A DNA stretch of 45,984 nt, from assembly GCA_019117025.1 (NCBI GenBank), contig DXAM01000021.1, positions 1-45,984 of the forward strand, read 5' to 3'. Of the stretch, positions 36,220 through 44,881 are shown one piece after another (position 1 is the first letter of the stretch; every line of letters begins with the position of its first letter). The stretch comes from Candidatus Microbacterium stercoravium (GTDB lineage Bacteria; Actinomycetota; Actinomycetes; Actinomycetales; Microbacteriaceae). Made by a program: the position numbers and the translations under genes. Under the pieces are notes generated by a model. That model was not told where the DNA came from, searched no databases, and was given only the letters and a program-made list of their open reading frames with translations.

Positions 36220-37233
36220 GTGACGGGCCCGCGTCTCGGCTTCTTCTCGCGTCTGCTCGAGGACGCACCGGCGGCATCGCGCTACCGGTTCGCCCTCGAG
36301 CAGATCGAGGCGGCCGATCGTGCGGGATTCGTCTCGGCGTGGGTCGCGCAGCATCATTTCGGCCGTGACGAGGGCGGTCTGCCCTCTCCGTTCGTGCTGC
36401 TCGCGGCGGCCGCGGAGCGCACGCGCACGATCCGGCTGGGCACCGCGGTGCTCACGCTGCCGATCGACGACCCGCTGCGGGCCGCCGAGGACGCGAGCGT
36501 TCTCGATGCCATGTCGGGCGGCCGCGTCGAGCTCGGCGTCGCTCCGGGCGGAACCCCCGGCTCGTTCGCCGCGTTCGGCCGAGCCGCCGACGAGCGCGCG
36601 CAGATCTTCGCCGAGCACCTCGGTGTGTTCCGCGATGCCCTGGCAGGGCGGGGGATCCGCGGCACCGAGTCCCGCATCTATCCCGCCGCCGCGGGACTCG
36701 CCGCGCGCGTCTGGCAGGCCACCTTCGGCCAGGCGGGGGCCGAGCGCGCCGCTGCGGCCGGCGATGGGCTGATGCTCTCGCGCACTCAGCAGAAGCCGAA
36801 CGGTATGGCGCTGCACGAGGCGCAGCTGCCGCTCATCGCGGCGTATCGTCGCGCGCTGCCGGACGGATCCGCGCCCCGCGTGCTCGCCTCGCGCACGGCG
36901 GTCGTCGTCGATTCCGATGCCGATCGTACGCGGCTGCTCGAAGCCTCCCGTCCGGCGCTCGAGCGCACGGCGCGGACGACGGTGCGCATCGATCCGCACG
37001 GGCTCGGCCTGGACGAACTCGCGCGGGCGACGGACACGCACGTGGGAACGATCGACGAGGTGGCGGATTCGCTGTCGCGCGACCTCGTTCTCGCCGAAGC
37101 GACCGACGTGTCGTTCCAGGTGCATTCGCTCGCGGCCGACCACGAGACGACGCTGCGATCGATCGAGCTGCTCGCGACTCAGGTCGCGCCGCGCATCGGC
37201 TGTGCGCTCACCGGGGCCGGGCCCGCCACCTGA
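36220..37233 (+). CDS. LLM-class flavin-dependent oxidoreductase
   Basis: 337 aa luciferase-like monooxygenase fold, using FMNH2 or F420. The N-terminus is RLGFFSRLLED and the core includes VAQHHFGRDEGGLPSPFVLL and the family segment RTIRLGTAVLTLPIDDPLR. The substrate is unknown. It starts at a GTG 5 nt after the UPF0182 stop, so it is probably cotranscribed. The last 26 nt overlap the convergent Pr6Pr gene. Confidence 0.88.
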   Translation: MTGPRLGFFSRLLEDAPAASRYRFALEQIEAADRAGFVSAWVAQHHFGRDEGGLPSPFVLLAAAAERTRTIRLGTAVLTLPIDDPLRAAEDASVLDAMSGGRVELGVAPGGTPGSFAAFGRAADERAQIFAEHLGVFRDALAGRGIRGTESRIYPAAAGLAARVWQATFGQAGAERAAAAGDGLMLSRTQQKPNGMALHEAQLPLIAAYRRALPDGSAPRVLASRTAVVVDSDADRTRLLEASRPALERTARTTVRIDPHGLGLDELARATDTHVGTIDEVADSLSRDLVLAEATDVSFQVHSLAADHETTLRSIELLATQVAPRIGCALTGAGPAT

Positions 37234-37930
37234 TGTAGGCGACGAGCAGCACCGAGAACACGGCGAACCCGGCGGCCATCGTGCCGATGTAGACGAAGAC
37301 GCCGGCCCAGCCGCCCTGGATCGCGGGGTTGAAGAACGGGTACGGGTACCACACCGGCGCACCGCCGACCGGCGAGGTGATGAACGGCGCGCGCAGCAGC
37401 GTGTACGCGACGTAAACGATCGCGTAGCCGAGCGGCACGAACGCGACGCGCCAGGGGATGCGCCGCGCACGCGGCGAGATCAGCACATCGGCGAGCAGCA
37501 CGAGGGGCGCGGCGACGTGCATGAGCTCGTTGGTCCATTCCACGAACGGGGCGACGCCGCCCGACGTGTCGTCGCCGCGCAGCAGCACGTTGTAGACGAC
37601 TCCCGTGAGCAGCATGCAGCACGCGGCGAGCACCTGGAACGCGGCGAGGGCGCGGGGCTGAACGGATCCGCGCCGTGCATGGGTGAGCCCCCATGTGCAC
37701 GCGGCCGCGAGATAGAGGGCCGCGAAGATGTTCGATTCGTTCGTGAAGTAGCTGAAGAAGTTCCCGGCGAAGGTGCCGACGTGCGAGGCGAACGGCTCGT
37801 CGGCGACGCGCACGTAGGACAGGTCGTGGGCGAACTGATGCACCAGTGCGTATGCGATCGCGAGGGCCGCGATTCCGCGGAACACTGACCACGCGATGAG
37901 GAATCGTGCGGCGCCGGGCTGAGGGGGCAT
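37208..37930 (-). CDS. Pr6Pr family six-helix membrane protein
   Basis: 240 aa with six hydrophobic helices. Typical Pr6Pr features are SYFTNESNIFAALYL in the first loop and second helix, LLTGVVYNVLLRG, and VEWTNELMHVAAPLVLLADVLI with conserved Glu/His. A Tyr/Pro-rich VWYPYPFFNP loop follows. Function is unknown. The ATG at 37930 has GGAG about 7 nt upstream. An upstream in-frame extension of over 200 codons overlaps the SDR gene region antisense and was rejected. Confidence 0.83.
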   Translation of the reverse strand: MPPQPGAARFLIAWSVFRGIAALAIAYALVHQFAHDLSYVRVADEPFASHVGTFAGNFFSYFTNESNIFAALYLAAACTWGLTHARRGSVQPRALAAFQVLAACCMLLTGVVYNVLLRGDDTSGGVAPFVEWTNELMHVAAPLVLLADVLISPRARRIPWRVAFVPLGYAIVYVAYTLLRAPFITSPVGGAPVWYPYPFFNPAIQGGWAGVFVYIGTMAAGFAVFSVLLVAYIRWRARPR

Positions 37931-38073
37931 GTGAGCTCCGGAAGAGGGAAGGGTGGTCAACGCCGCCAGGCGGCGGCATCCGCGGCATCGGCAGCCCGTT
38001 GGGCGACGACATCGACCGCGCCATCGTATCGCCGCAGTGCGCCGGGAACGGTGCGTACGCACGTCAAATCGAC

Positions 38074-38079
38074 TATTGT
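38074..38079 (+). promoter_or_regulatory. Possible -10 element of the SDR gene, within a dyad
   Basis: TATTGT in an unusually AT-rich patch, 46 nt before the SDR ATG. It lies between TCAA (38064-38067) and TTGA (38079-38082), and ACGTC (38061-38065) and GACGT (38087-38091) are arranged in the same inverted way. It may be an operator. Weak. Confidence 0.3.
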
Positions 38080-38125
38080 TGAATTGGACGTGAAGCACAC
38101 GCTCATCAGGTGAAAGGAAGTCATC

Positions 38126-38908
38126 ATGGCACGGTTCAGTGGCAAGACGATCGTGATCACCGGCGGCGGGTCGGGGCTCGGACGCGCGACGGCGGTACGG
38201 CTCGCGAGCGAGGGAGCGCAGCTCACGCTCGTCGACATCTCGGAGGACGGCCTCCGGGACTCGGTCGAGGCGGTTCGGGCTGCTGCGGCCGACGCATCGG
38301 TGATCACTGTCGTCGCCGATGTGTCGAAGGAAGCAGATGTCGAGGCGTACGTCGCCGCGACGATCGAGAAGTTCGGTGCGATCGACGGCTTCTTCAACAA
38401 CGCGGGCATCGAGGGCAAGCAGAACCCGACGGAGTCGTACACGAACGACGAGTTCCAGCGTGTGCTGTCGATCAACCTCTCGGGCGCGTTCCTCGGCCTC
38501 GAGAAGGTGCTGCCGCATATGCGGGAGCAGAAGAGCGGGGCCGTGGTCAACACCGCCAGCGTGGGCGGCATCCGCGGCATCGGCAACCAGTCGGGCTATG
38601 CGGCCGCGAAGCACGGCGTCGTGGGCCTCACGCGCAACTCGGCGATCGAGTACGGCGAGCACGGCGTGCGCGTGAACGCGATCGCGCCGGGGGCCATCTG
38701 GACCCCGATGGTCGAGAACTCGATGAAGCAGCTCGATGCGAACGACCCGCGCGGCGCCGCGGAGCAGTTCATCCAGGCCAACCCGACCAAGCGCTACGGC
38801 GAGCCGGACGAGATCGCATCGGTCGTCGCCTTCCTGCTGTCCGACGACTCGACCTATGTGAACGCGGCGGTGCTGCCGATCGACGGCGGGCAGTCGGCGA
38901 AGTATTGA
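38126..38908 (+). CDS. Short-chain dehydrogenase/reductase (classical SDR)
   Basis: 260 aa Rossmann oxidoreductase. It has the cofactor motif TGGGSGLG (12-19), Asp in the VDIS loop at the end of beta-2 (which favours NAD(H) over NADP(H)), NNAG, the catalytic Ser in NTASVGG and YAAAK. The C-terminus is PIDGGQSAKY. The substrate cannot be read. A clear ribosome binding site (GAAAGGAAG, 38112-38120) precedes the ATG. It stands alone between a divergent Pr6Pr gene and a terminator. Confidence 0.92.
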   Translation: MARFSGKTIVITGGGSGLGRATAVRLASEGAQLTLVDISEDGLRDSVEAVRAAAADASVITVVADVSKEADVEAYVAATIEKFGAIDGFFNNAGIEGKQNPTESYTNDEFQRVLSINLSGAFLGLEKVLPHMREQKSGAVVNTASVGGIRGIGNQSGYAAAKHGVVGLTRNSAIEYGEHGVRVNAIAPGAIWTPMVENSMKQLDANDPRGAAEQFIQANPTKRYGEPDEIASVVAFLLSDDSTYVNAAVLPIDGGQSAKY

Positions 38909-38924
38909 GCTTCCCCGAGAAGCC

Positions 38925-38971
38925 GAGGTCGTGCGACCTCACGAGCGGCCGCCCCCGGAGGGTGGCCGCTC
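38925..38971. terminator. Paired hairpins between the SDR and HNH genes
   Basis: Two adjacent hairpins: 6-bp arms at 38925-38930 and 38935-38940, then 8-bp arms at 38943-38950 and 38964-38971. They lie between convergent genes and probably terminate both. Confidence 0.6.
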
Positions 38972-39018
38972 TCGTGCGTGCGGAGGCCGCGCTCGGGCAT
39001 CAGCGGTGAGCGTTGTCT

Positions 39019-40860
39019 CTACGAACTCGGTGAGGATGTGCGCACTCCCGCGCTCCCCGCGATCATCCGCTCGGGGGCGTCCCACCCGATGAGGAATCCC
39101 TCGGCATCGGGCTGCGACTCGTATCGCCAACCGTCGTCGGGCACCGGCCCGAGAGAGGCGAGTTCTGCGTCGAGCACGCGCTGGGCGTCGGCACGGCGGC
39201 GGCGCTCTCGGATGACCTCTCGCTGGAGCTGATTGATGCGGTTGTCGGCGCGATCGGCGAGGAACAGCCGCGCGTCGGAATCGACCGCGCCGAGCGCTCC
39301 CGCCCCGCCCGTGTCCCGCGCCCCGCGAGTGCCCTTCGGCACGCCGGGGTCTTTCGTCCCTCCGCTGTTCCTCGCCCTGCCGGTGTCGCTCGACCGGCCC
39401 GTGTCCCGTGGCACGCCGGGGTCTTTCACCCCGCCCGCGCCCCTTGTGGACACCGGCGCGCGCGTCCCCGCGTGAGCGTCGGCGGACGCGGTGTCGCGGA
39501 AGAAGACGCGGCTGATCGGGTCGTCGGTGAGGGTGCGGCCGAGGGGAGTGGTGAACTCGATCTTCCCGCCCGCTCTCTGTCTGACGCGCCACCCCGTCTG
39601 GTGCTTCATCTGATGATGGCCCGGACAGAGCGCTTCGAGGTTGTCGAGCGAGGTTCTGCCGCCGCGGGCGTAGTCGTGCCCGTGATCGATGTCGCATTTT
39701 CGGGCTGCCGTCTCGCAGCCGGGGATGCGGCAGGTCATGTCTCGCGCGAGCAGCGCCCGTTTCTGTGCGGCCGTCGGGCGGTAATGGTCGACCGCGGCGA
39801 TCGTGCCGTCGCTCGGACGGATGAACAGCCGTTCCCATCCCGCGGCCCGTCCCGCGAGAATGCGCAGCGTGTCGGGCGAGGCGACCTCGCCGCCCTCGAC
39901 CCAGCCGACGCCCTGATCGGGGTCGAGGAGCTGCTCGACCGGGATCGTGACATGAACCGTCGGCCGGATGTGCTCGAGCGTCGCGCCCGTGCCGGAAGCC
40001 GCGAGCTCGTGCGCGGTCGGTGCGGCGGTGAGCAGCACATCGTGCAGCAGGTCGACGCGGATCTGCATGAGGGTGCGCGCGTCGGTCGCGGCGATCTCGA
40101 GCGGGTCGGTGACGTCTGCGCGTCCGGATTCGGGCGAGGTCCATCCCTCGTCGGGGAGCGGGCCGTGCTGGTGCTCGTATTCGCGCATCGCACGGAGCCG
40201 GTCGCGACGGATCGCCTGCGCGCGGGTCGTAATGATGTCGAGCACCGCGCGGGTCTCGATGCTCGGACCATAGATCTGCATCAGCGACATGCCGTCACCG
40301 CAGTCGCGCACCCGCACATAGCGCCGGGCGCGCTCGGCATCGTGCCGCTCTTTGAGTGAGCGCGCATCGAGGTCGGCCGCCTGCTTCTTCACGATCTTCG
40401 CGAACTGGCGGGTGGTGCGGGTCTGGGCGAAGACGGCGGCGTGCTCATCGAGCGAGGCGCGTGCGCCCGGGTCGAGGGCACTCCCCGCAACCGCGACGTG
40501 GTGGGCATGCGCGAGCGACATGCTGCCATCGGAGAGCGCCGCGAGCGTCGTCGGGTACTCGTGGTGCAGGGTTTCGGCCAGCCCCATCTCATCGCGCGCT
40601 TCGCTCGGCGATACGCGCAGGGCGGTCGCGGCCTCTGCGGCGAGCGATCGACGGGCATCAGCGCGGGCGTGGGAGTTCGAGGATCCTGCGGCCTGCGCAT
40701 CCGCCAGTCGCGCGAGCGTCGCGAGGGCGCGCACGCGACGCGCCTCGACGAGAGCCGCCTCGCGCTTCGCCCGCTCGAGCGACGCGAGAGCACGACGCGC
40801 TTCGTCGCACTGCGGCCCGGTCAGGCCGACGAGCGAATCGTCGAAGGCGTCTCTGCTCAT
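39019..40860 (-). CDS. DUF222/HNH endonuclease domain protein
   Basis: 613 aa. An N-terminal DUF222 helical domain (about 10-340) precedes an HNH nuclease motif at 377-420: CRIPGC, the DIDHGHDYARGG core with the catalytic His, and NLEALCPGHHQMKH. After about residue 460 comes a low-complexity linker with KDPGVP repeated at 479 and 503, then a coiled-coil-like segment (about 540-575). These proteins are numerous and variable in actinobacteria and have no agreed function. TAGAAT 6 nt before the ATG indicates a leaderless transcript. Confidence 0.9.
   Translation of the reverse strand: MSRDAFDDSLVGLTGPQCDEARRALASLERAKREAALVEARRVRALATLARLADAQAAGSSNSHARADARRSLAAEAATALRVSPSEARDEMGLAETLHHEYPTTLAALSDGSMSLAHAHHVAVAGSALDPGARASLDEHAAVFAQTRTTRQFAKIVKKQAADLDARSLKERHDAERARRYVRVRDCGDGMSLMQIYGPSIETRAVLDIITTRAQAIRRDRLRAMREYEHQHGPLPDEGWTSPESGRADVTDPLEIAATDARTLMQIRVDLLHDVLLTAAPTAHELAASGTGATLEHIRPTVHVTIPVEQLLDPDQGVGWVEGGEVASPDTLRILAGRAAGWERLFIRPSDGTIAAVDHYRPTAAQKRALLARDMTCRIPGCETAARKCDIDHGHDYARGGRTSLDNLEALCPGHHQMKHQTGWRVRQRAGGKIEFTTPLGRTLTDDPISRVFFRDTASADAHAGTRAPVSTRGAGGVKDPGVPRDTGRSSDTGRARNSGGTKDPGVPKGTRGARDTGGAGALGAVDSDARLFLADRADNRINQLQREVIRERRRRADAQRVLDAELASLGPVPDDGWRYESQPDAEGFLIGWDAPERMIAGSAGVRTSSPSS
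39338..39427 (-). repeat. Two-copy direct repeat inside the HNH gene
   Basis: The same 18-nt sequence occurs at 39338-39355 and 39410-39427, 72 nt apart (24 codons), with further similarity nearby (a GCCCGTGTCCCG motif also recurs). It encodes KDPGVP twice in the linker of the protein. Confidence 0.8.
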
Positions 40861-40866
40861 ACGTTT

Positions 40867-40872
40867 ATTCTA
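40867..40872 (-). promoter_or_regulatory. -10 element of the HNH gene (leaderless)
   Basis: TAGAAT on the minus strand, 6 nt before the ATG at 40860. Confidence 0.65.
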
Positions 40873-40888
40873 TCGAACAGAGATGCGA
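40873..40888 (-). promoter_or_regulatory. Candidate LexA (SOS) box
   Basis: TCGAAC-N4-ATGCGA, matching 10 of 12 fixed positions of the actinobacterial SOS box TCGAAC-N4-GTTCGA. It sits directly behind the -10 of the HNH gene, where a repressor would block transcription. Confidence 0.35.
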
Positions 40889-40964
40889 AAGGGAAGCGTG
40901 TGGTCGAGATTTGTGTAGAACGTCCGTACTATTCTGGTGCGAGCTTCCCTCCCGCCCCGCCGGG

Positions 40965-41747
40965 TCAGTGCCGCCAGCGCGGCACGACGAGCGGGCTCGC
41001 CGACTCCGGATCGAGGATCACCCGAGCATCGAGGCCGAAGACCTCGTCGACGAGCGACTCCGTGATGACGTCTGCGGGAGCGCCCGTCGCGACGACCGCT
41101 CCGTCCTTCATCGCGATGATGTGGTCGGCGTAGCGCGCCGCCTGATTCAGGTCGTGGAGCACGGCGACGAGCGTGTTCTCCCCCCGACGGTTGAGGGAGC
41201 GGCACAGCTCGAGAAGTTCGACCTGGTGGCTGAGGTCGAGGTACGTCGTCGGCTCGTCGAGCAGCAGGATCGGCGTCTGCTGCGCGAGTGCGACGGCCAT
41301 CCACACGCGCTGGCGCTGCCCGCCCGAGAGCTCGTCGACGAGCCGGCCGGACAGGTGACGGGTGCCGGTCCGATCCATCGCGTCGGCGACGGCGGCCTCA
41401 TCCTCCGGCGACCACGGTGCGAACAGCCGCTGATGCGGGTAACGGCCGCGCGAGACGAGGTCCACGACGCGGATCCCGTCGGGAGCGACCGGGCCCTGGG
41501 GGAGCAGCCCGATCTCGCGCGCGACCGTCTTCGTGGGCAGGCCATGCAGCTGCCTCCCGTCGAGCAGTACGCGGCCGGAGTCCGGCGGCAGCAGGCGCGT
41601 GAGGCTTTTGAGCAGCGTCGACTTCCCGCAGGCGTTCGGTCCGACGATCACGGTGAACGCGCCGTCGGGGATCGACACCGACACGTCGGCGCAGACGAGT
41701 TCGTCCGCATACCCGAGCGCCGCCGATTCGACCAGCAATCGCGTCAT
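40965..41747 (-). CDS. Iron-siderophore ABC transporter, ATP-binding subunit
   Basis: 260 aa FecE/FepC-type ATPase. Walker A is GPNACGKST (36-44), the signature is LSGGQRQR (140-147), Walker B LLLDEPT and the H-loop VLHDLN. It drives uptake through the two FecCD permeases. The ATG at 41747 overlaps the upstream permease stop by 4 nt. It is the last gene of the operon. Confidence 0.94.
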   Translation of the reverse strand: MTRLLVESAALGYADELVCADVSVSIPDGAFTVIVGPNACGKSTLLKSLTRLLPPDSGRVLLDGRQLHGLPTKTVAREIGLLPQGPVAPDGIRVVDLVSRGRYPHQRLFAPWSPEDEAAVADAMDRTGTRHLSGRLVDELSGGQRQRVWMAVALAQQTPILLLDEPTTYLDLSHQVELLELCRSLNRRGENTLVAVLHDLNQAARYADHIIAMKDGAVVATGAPADVITESLVDEVFGLDARVILDPESASPLVVPRWRH

Positions 41748-42796
41748 CTCTTCTTCCCTTCTCGGAGCAGCAGCCAGAGGAAGTACACCCCGCCGATCGA
41801 CACGGTGACGATGCCCACGGGCAGCGGCGAATCGGGATGGACGCGCTGCGCGACGACATCGGCGGCCAGGAGCAGCAGTGATCCCACCGCGGCGGACGGG
41901 CCGAGGGCGAGGCCGTCGGCGTGCACGAGTCGGCGCGCGATCTGCGGTGCGGCGAGTGCGATGAACGAGATCGGGCCGACCGTGGCGGTTGCGAAGGCCG
42001 TGAGCCCGACGCCGACGACGATCGCCGCGACCTGCATGGCGCGCACGTTCTGACCGAGTGCGGTCGCGAACGGGATGCCGATCTGAGCCACGCGCATCGG
42101 GCGGGCGAGCAGGGTCGCCGCAACGAGGAAGACGATGGATCCCCCGAACGCGGTGGCGAACGTCGGCCAATCGACGCCCGAAAGGTTTCCCGCTCCCCAC
42201 AGGCTCGCCATGATCGCGTCCTCCACCGTCGCCGTCAGCAGGATCCACACGTTCACGGAGCCCAGCATCGCGCTGACGCCGATGCCGACGATGATGAGGC
42301 GCACGCCGCGCACCGATCCGCGCGCCGATGAGAGGAAGAAGACGACGAAGGCAGTCGCGATCCCGCCGATCAGCGCGCCCGACATGACGGCGATCGACCC
42401 GCCGCCGAGGATGAGCATGACGATCAGCGCACCCGTGTACGAGCCGGTCTGGAAGCCGATCACGTCGGGAGAGCCGAGGGGGTTCGCGGTGAGGTTCTGG
42501 AAGATCGCGCCGCTGAAGGCGAGCGCGGTGCCCAGCAGGATCGCCATCGCAATGCGGGGTGCGCGCCATTCGAGCACCACCATGCTCGTGTACTCATCGC
42601 CGCGTCCGACGAGCGCCGCGAGCGCCTCGGGCAGCGTGATGAGTGCGGATCCGGAGAACACCGCGTACAGGGCGAGCAGGATCGTGGCGGCCCAGAGCGC
42701 CGCGCACAGGCGTGCGGAGCGGGCGTCGACGAGCATGAGCGGGCGATCCGCGCGTCCGATCCTGTGCACGCGGCGGCCGAAGTCGAGAGAGGTCAT
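41744..42796 (-). CDS. Iron-siderophore ABC transporter permease (FecCD, second)
   Basis: 350 aa with about nine to ten membrane helices. FecCD motifs are NPLGSPDVIGFQTG, the GANLSG-like WGAGNLSGVDW and the coupling-helix region GPISFIALAAPQIARRLV. It pairs with the permease 3 nt upstream to form the channel, with the ATPase as partner. Confidence 0.93.
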   Translation of the reverse strand: MTSLDFGRRVHRIGRADRPLMLVDARSARLCAALWAATILLALYAVFSGSALITLPEALAALVGRGDEYTSMVVLEWRAPRIAMAILLGTALAFSGAIFQNLTANPLGSPDVIGFQTGSYTGALIVMLILGGGSIAVMSGALIGGIATAFVVFFLSSARGSVRGVRLIIVGIGVSAMLGSVNVWILLTATVEDAIMASLWGAGNLSGVDWPTFATAFGGSIVFLVAATLLARPMRVAQIGIPFATALGQNVRAMQVAAIVVGVGLTAFATATVGPISFIALAAPQIARRLVHADGLALGPSAAVGSLLLLAADVVAQRVHPDSPLPVGIVTVSIGGVYFLWLLLREGKKR

Positions 42797-42799
42797 GCG

Positions 42800-43855
42800 T
42801 CACATCTCCGCGACGCGGAAGCGCCGCACCATATAGATGAGCACGGGTGCGCCGATGAACGCGGTGACGACGCCGACCGGCACCTCGCCGGCCGTGATCA
42901 CGCGTCCGAGCACGTCGGCGAAGCCGAGCACGCACGGGGCGATCAGCACCGCGTAGGCGGTGATCCATCCCTGATGCGGGCCGACGACCATGCGGGCGAT
43001 GTGGGGCGCGAGCAGTCCGATGAAGCCGATCGGCCCGGCCGCGGCGGTCGCACCGCCCGCGAGCAGCGCGATCGCGACGAGCGCGACGAGTCGGATCCGG
43101 TTCGGGTTCGCGCCCATGGCGACGGCGGCCGCCTCGCCGAGCGAGAGCACATCGAGCGAGCGCGTGCTGATCACGGAGATGAGCAGTCCCGCGAGCATCA
43201 GCGGTGCGATCGTGAGCGTCGCATCGAGCGGCTGTGATGCGGTCGTGCCCGCCGACCATCCGCGCATCTTCTCCAGCACCTGCGAGTTCGTGAGCAGCAC
43301 GGCCGAGGAGAAGCCCGACAGCACGGCGCCGAGGGCGACGCCCGAGAGGGTCATCCGCACGGGGCTGCCGCGCGCGGCCGTGCTGCTGCCGATCGTGAAG
43401 ACGACGAGCGATGTGGCCATCGCGCCCGCGAACGACCACCACATGTACTGGGAGACGTCGGTCATGCCGAAGAAGGCGAGACCGACGACGACGGCGAGCG
43501 ATGCGCCCGCGTTCACGCCGAGGATCCCGGGGTCGGTCATCGGGTTGCGGGTGACCGCCTGCATGAGGCCGCCCGCCACGCCGAGCGCGGCGCCGGCGAG
43601 CAGCACGAGCACCGTGCGCGGCACGCGCGAGAGCCAGACGGTCTGCGAGACGCCGTCATCGGGATCCGGGTGGAAGAGCGCGTGCAGCACCTCCGCGGGG
43701 GGAATGCCTCGCGAGCCGACGAGCATGCTCGCGGTCAGCGCCAGCAGGCAGAGTGCCGCGAGCGGGACGAGCCCGATCCAGCGCCGCGGCGCGCGCGAGC
43801 GTTCGGCATCGGGCGCCACCGCCGTTCTCACGGCCGGCGAACGGGTCGAAGGCAT
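42800..43855 (-). CDS. Iron-siderophore ABC transporter permease (FecCD, first)
   Basis: 351 aa FecCD-family membrane protein. Visible are RVPRTVLVLLAGAALGVAGG, TRNPMTDPGILGVNAGAS, MRGWSAGT and the coupling-helix region GPIGFIGLLAPHIAR. About 25 N-terminal residues are charged and cytoplasmic. It lies 7 nt after the binding-protein gene. Confidence 0.93.
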   Translation of the reverse strand: MPSTRSPAVRTAVAPDAERSRAPRRWIGLVPLAALCLLALTASMLVGSRGIPPAEVLHALFHPDPDDGVSQTVWLSRVPRTVLVLLAGAALGVAGGLMQAVTRNPMTDPGILGVNAGASLAVVVGLAFFGMTDVSQYMWWSFAGAMATSLVVFTIGSSTAARGSPVRMTLSGVALGAVLSGFSSAVLLTNSQVLEKMRGWSAGTTASQPLDATLTIAPLMLAGLLISVISTRSLDVLSLGEAAAVAMGANPNRIRLVALVAIALLAGGATAAAGPIGFIGLLAPHIARMVVGPHQGWITAYAVLIAPCVLGFADVLGRVITAGEVPVGVVTAFIGAPVLIYMVRRFRVAEM

Positions 43856-43862
43856 CGAGGGG

Positions 43863-44819
43863 TCAGGCCACCGAGCGCGACGACTCGACGAGCTGGGTGA
43901 GTCCCGTCAGCCAATCGGCGTAGGTGCGCGACGTCATCGCGCCCTTCGAGCTCCACGTGCCGATCTGGTCGGCCTCGACCGCCGGGAGCGCCTCCCAGAG
44001 ATCGGCCGTGAAAGCGTAGTCGTCGCTGTAGCTCTCCACGAGGATGACGTCGGCGTCGTAGGAGGAGGCATCCTCCCAGGCGACCTGTCCCCACGGGTTT
44101 CCCGTCTCGGGCGCATCGGGGCCGACGATGGCGGCGCCGAGCTCTTCGAGCAGGTTCGCCTGCGCGAATCCGACGCCCGTGTAGAGCATCTCCTTCGCCG
44201 GGCTGGCGAGCATGATCGTGAGGTCGGCGTCGCCGATCGCGTCGCTGAAGGCCTGCTTCGCGGCCTCGAGATCGGCGTCGTCCTGCTGGATGCGGTCGGT
44301 ATCGACGTCGGCGCCGAGGAAGGCGGCGAGCTCGCGCGTTGCGGAGATCCGGCCGTCGATGTCGTCGGCGCTCGGCAGCGGGATGAAGCCGGCGACGCGC
44401 GTGACCTGCGCGTTCACGTCGTCGTCGAACCACGACCACCCGTCGGCGTCGCCCTGGCCGATGATCGCGTCGGGTCGCAGCTCGGCGAGCTTCTCGACGT
44501 TGATCTCGGCGTCGGCGCCGACGGTCGGAATGCCGCTGATATCGGCGTCGCCCATGACGAAGGGGCTGTCGCACTCGAAGCCGAACAGCGCATCGGGCTC
44601 GAGCCCGTACTCGTGCAGCGAGCCGTACGCGTAGCAGTCCATGATGAGGCTCTCGGGCTGCTTGTCGAACCCGATCTCCAGACCATCGATCGTCGGGTGC
44701 ACGAATGTCGCACCATCGCCTGCGTCCGAGGCGTCCGAAGGTGCCGGATCGGACGCGCACGAGGCCAGCAGGAGGGCGGTGGCGGCGAGGGCCGCGGGAA
44801 TGAGGATTCGGCGATTCAC
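43863..44819 (-). CDS. Siderophore-binding lipoprotein of the ABC importer
   Basis: 318 aa. A lipoprotein signal (MNRR, hydrophobic core, lipobox LASC with Cys21) anchors it outside the membrane. The mature part has the class III binding-protein layout, with VEKLAELRPDAIIGQGD and the C-terminal YDADVILVE. It would deliver a ferric siderophore or heme-like ligand to the permeases. No siderophore biosynthesis genes are in the window, so it may take up xenosiderophores. GTG start. The iron box lies about 45-75 nt upstream. Confidence 0.92.
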   Translation of the reverse strand: MNRRILIPAALAATALLLASCASDPAPSDASDAGDGATFVHPTIDGLEIGFDKQPESLIMDCYAYGSLHEYGLEPDALFGFECDSPFVMGDADISGIPTVGADAEINVEKLAELRPDAIIGQGDADGWSWFDDDVNAQVTRVAGFIPLPSADDIDGRISATRELAAFLGADVDTDRIQQDDADLEAAKQAFSDAIGDADLTIMLASPAKEMLYTGVGFAQANLLEELGAAIVGPDAPETGNPWGQVAWEDASSYDADVILVESYSDDYAFTADLWEALPAVEADQIGTWSSKGAMTSRTYADWLTGLTQLVESSRSVA

Positions 44820-44862
44820 GGTGGGATCATTTCGTTCGGATCGAGGAAGAGCGATCCTGACC

Positions 44863-44881
44863 TTAGCATTGCCTCACTTAG
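44863..44881. promoter_or_regulatory. Weaker second iron-box-like sequence
   Basis: Matches 12 of 19 positions of the IdeR/DtxR consensus and overlaps the stronger box by 4 nt. Low confidence alone; its interest is the tandem overlap. Confidence 0.35.

Noticed and set aside
39338..39427. Possible CRISPR or minisatellite
   Set aside because: Only two 18-nt copies, in frame inside a coding sequence, with no spacer-repeat array.
39019..40860. HNH gene as a mobile or homing element
   Set aside because: No flanking repeats, intron, intein or integrase, and it sits between ordinary genes with its own promoter and terminator.
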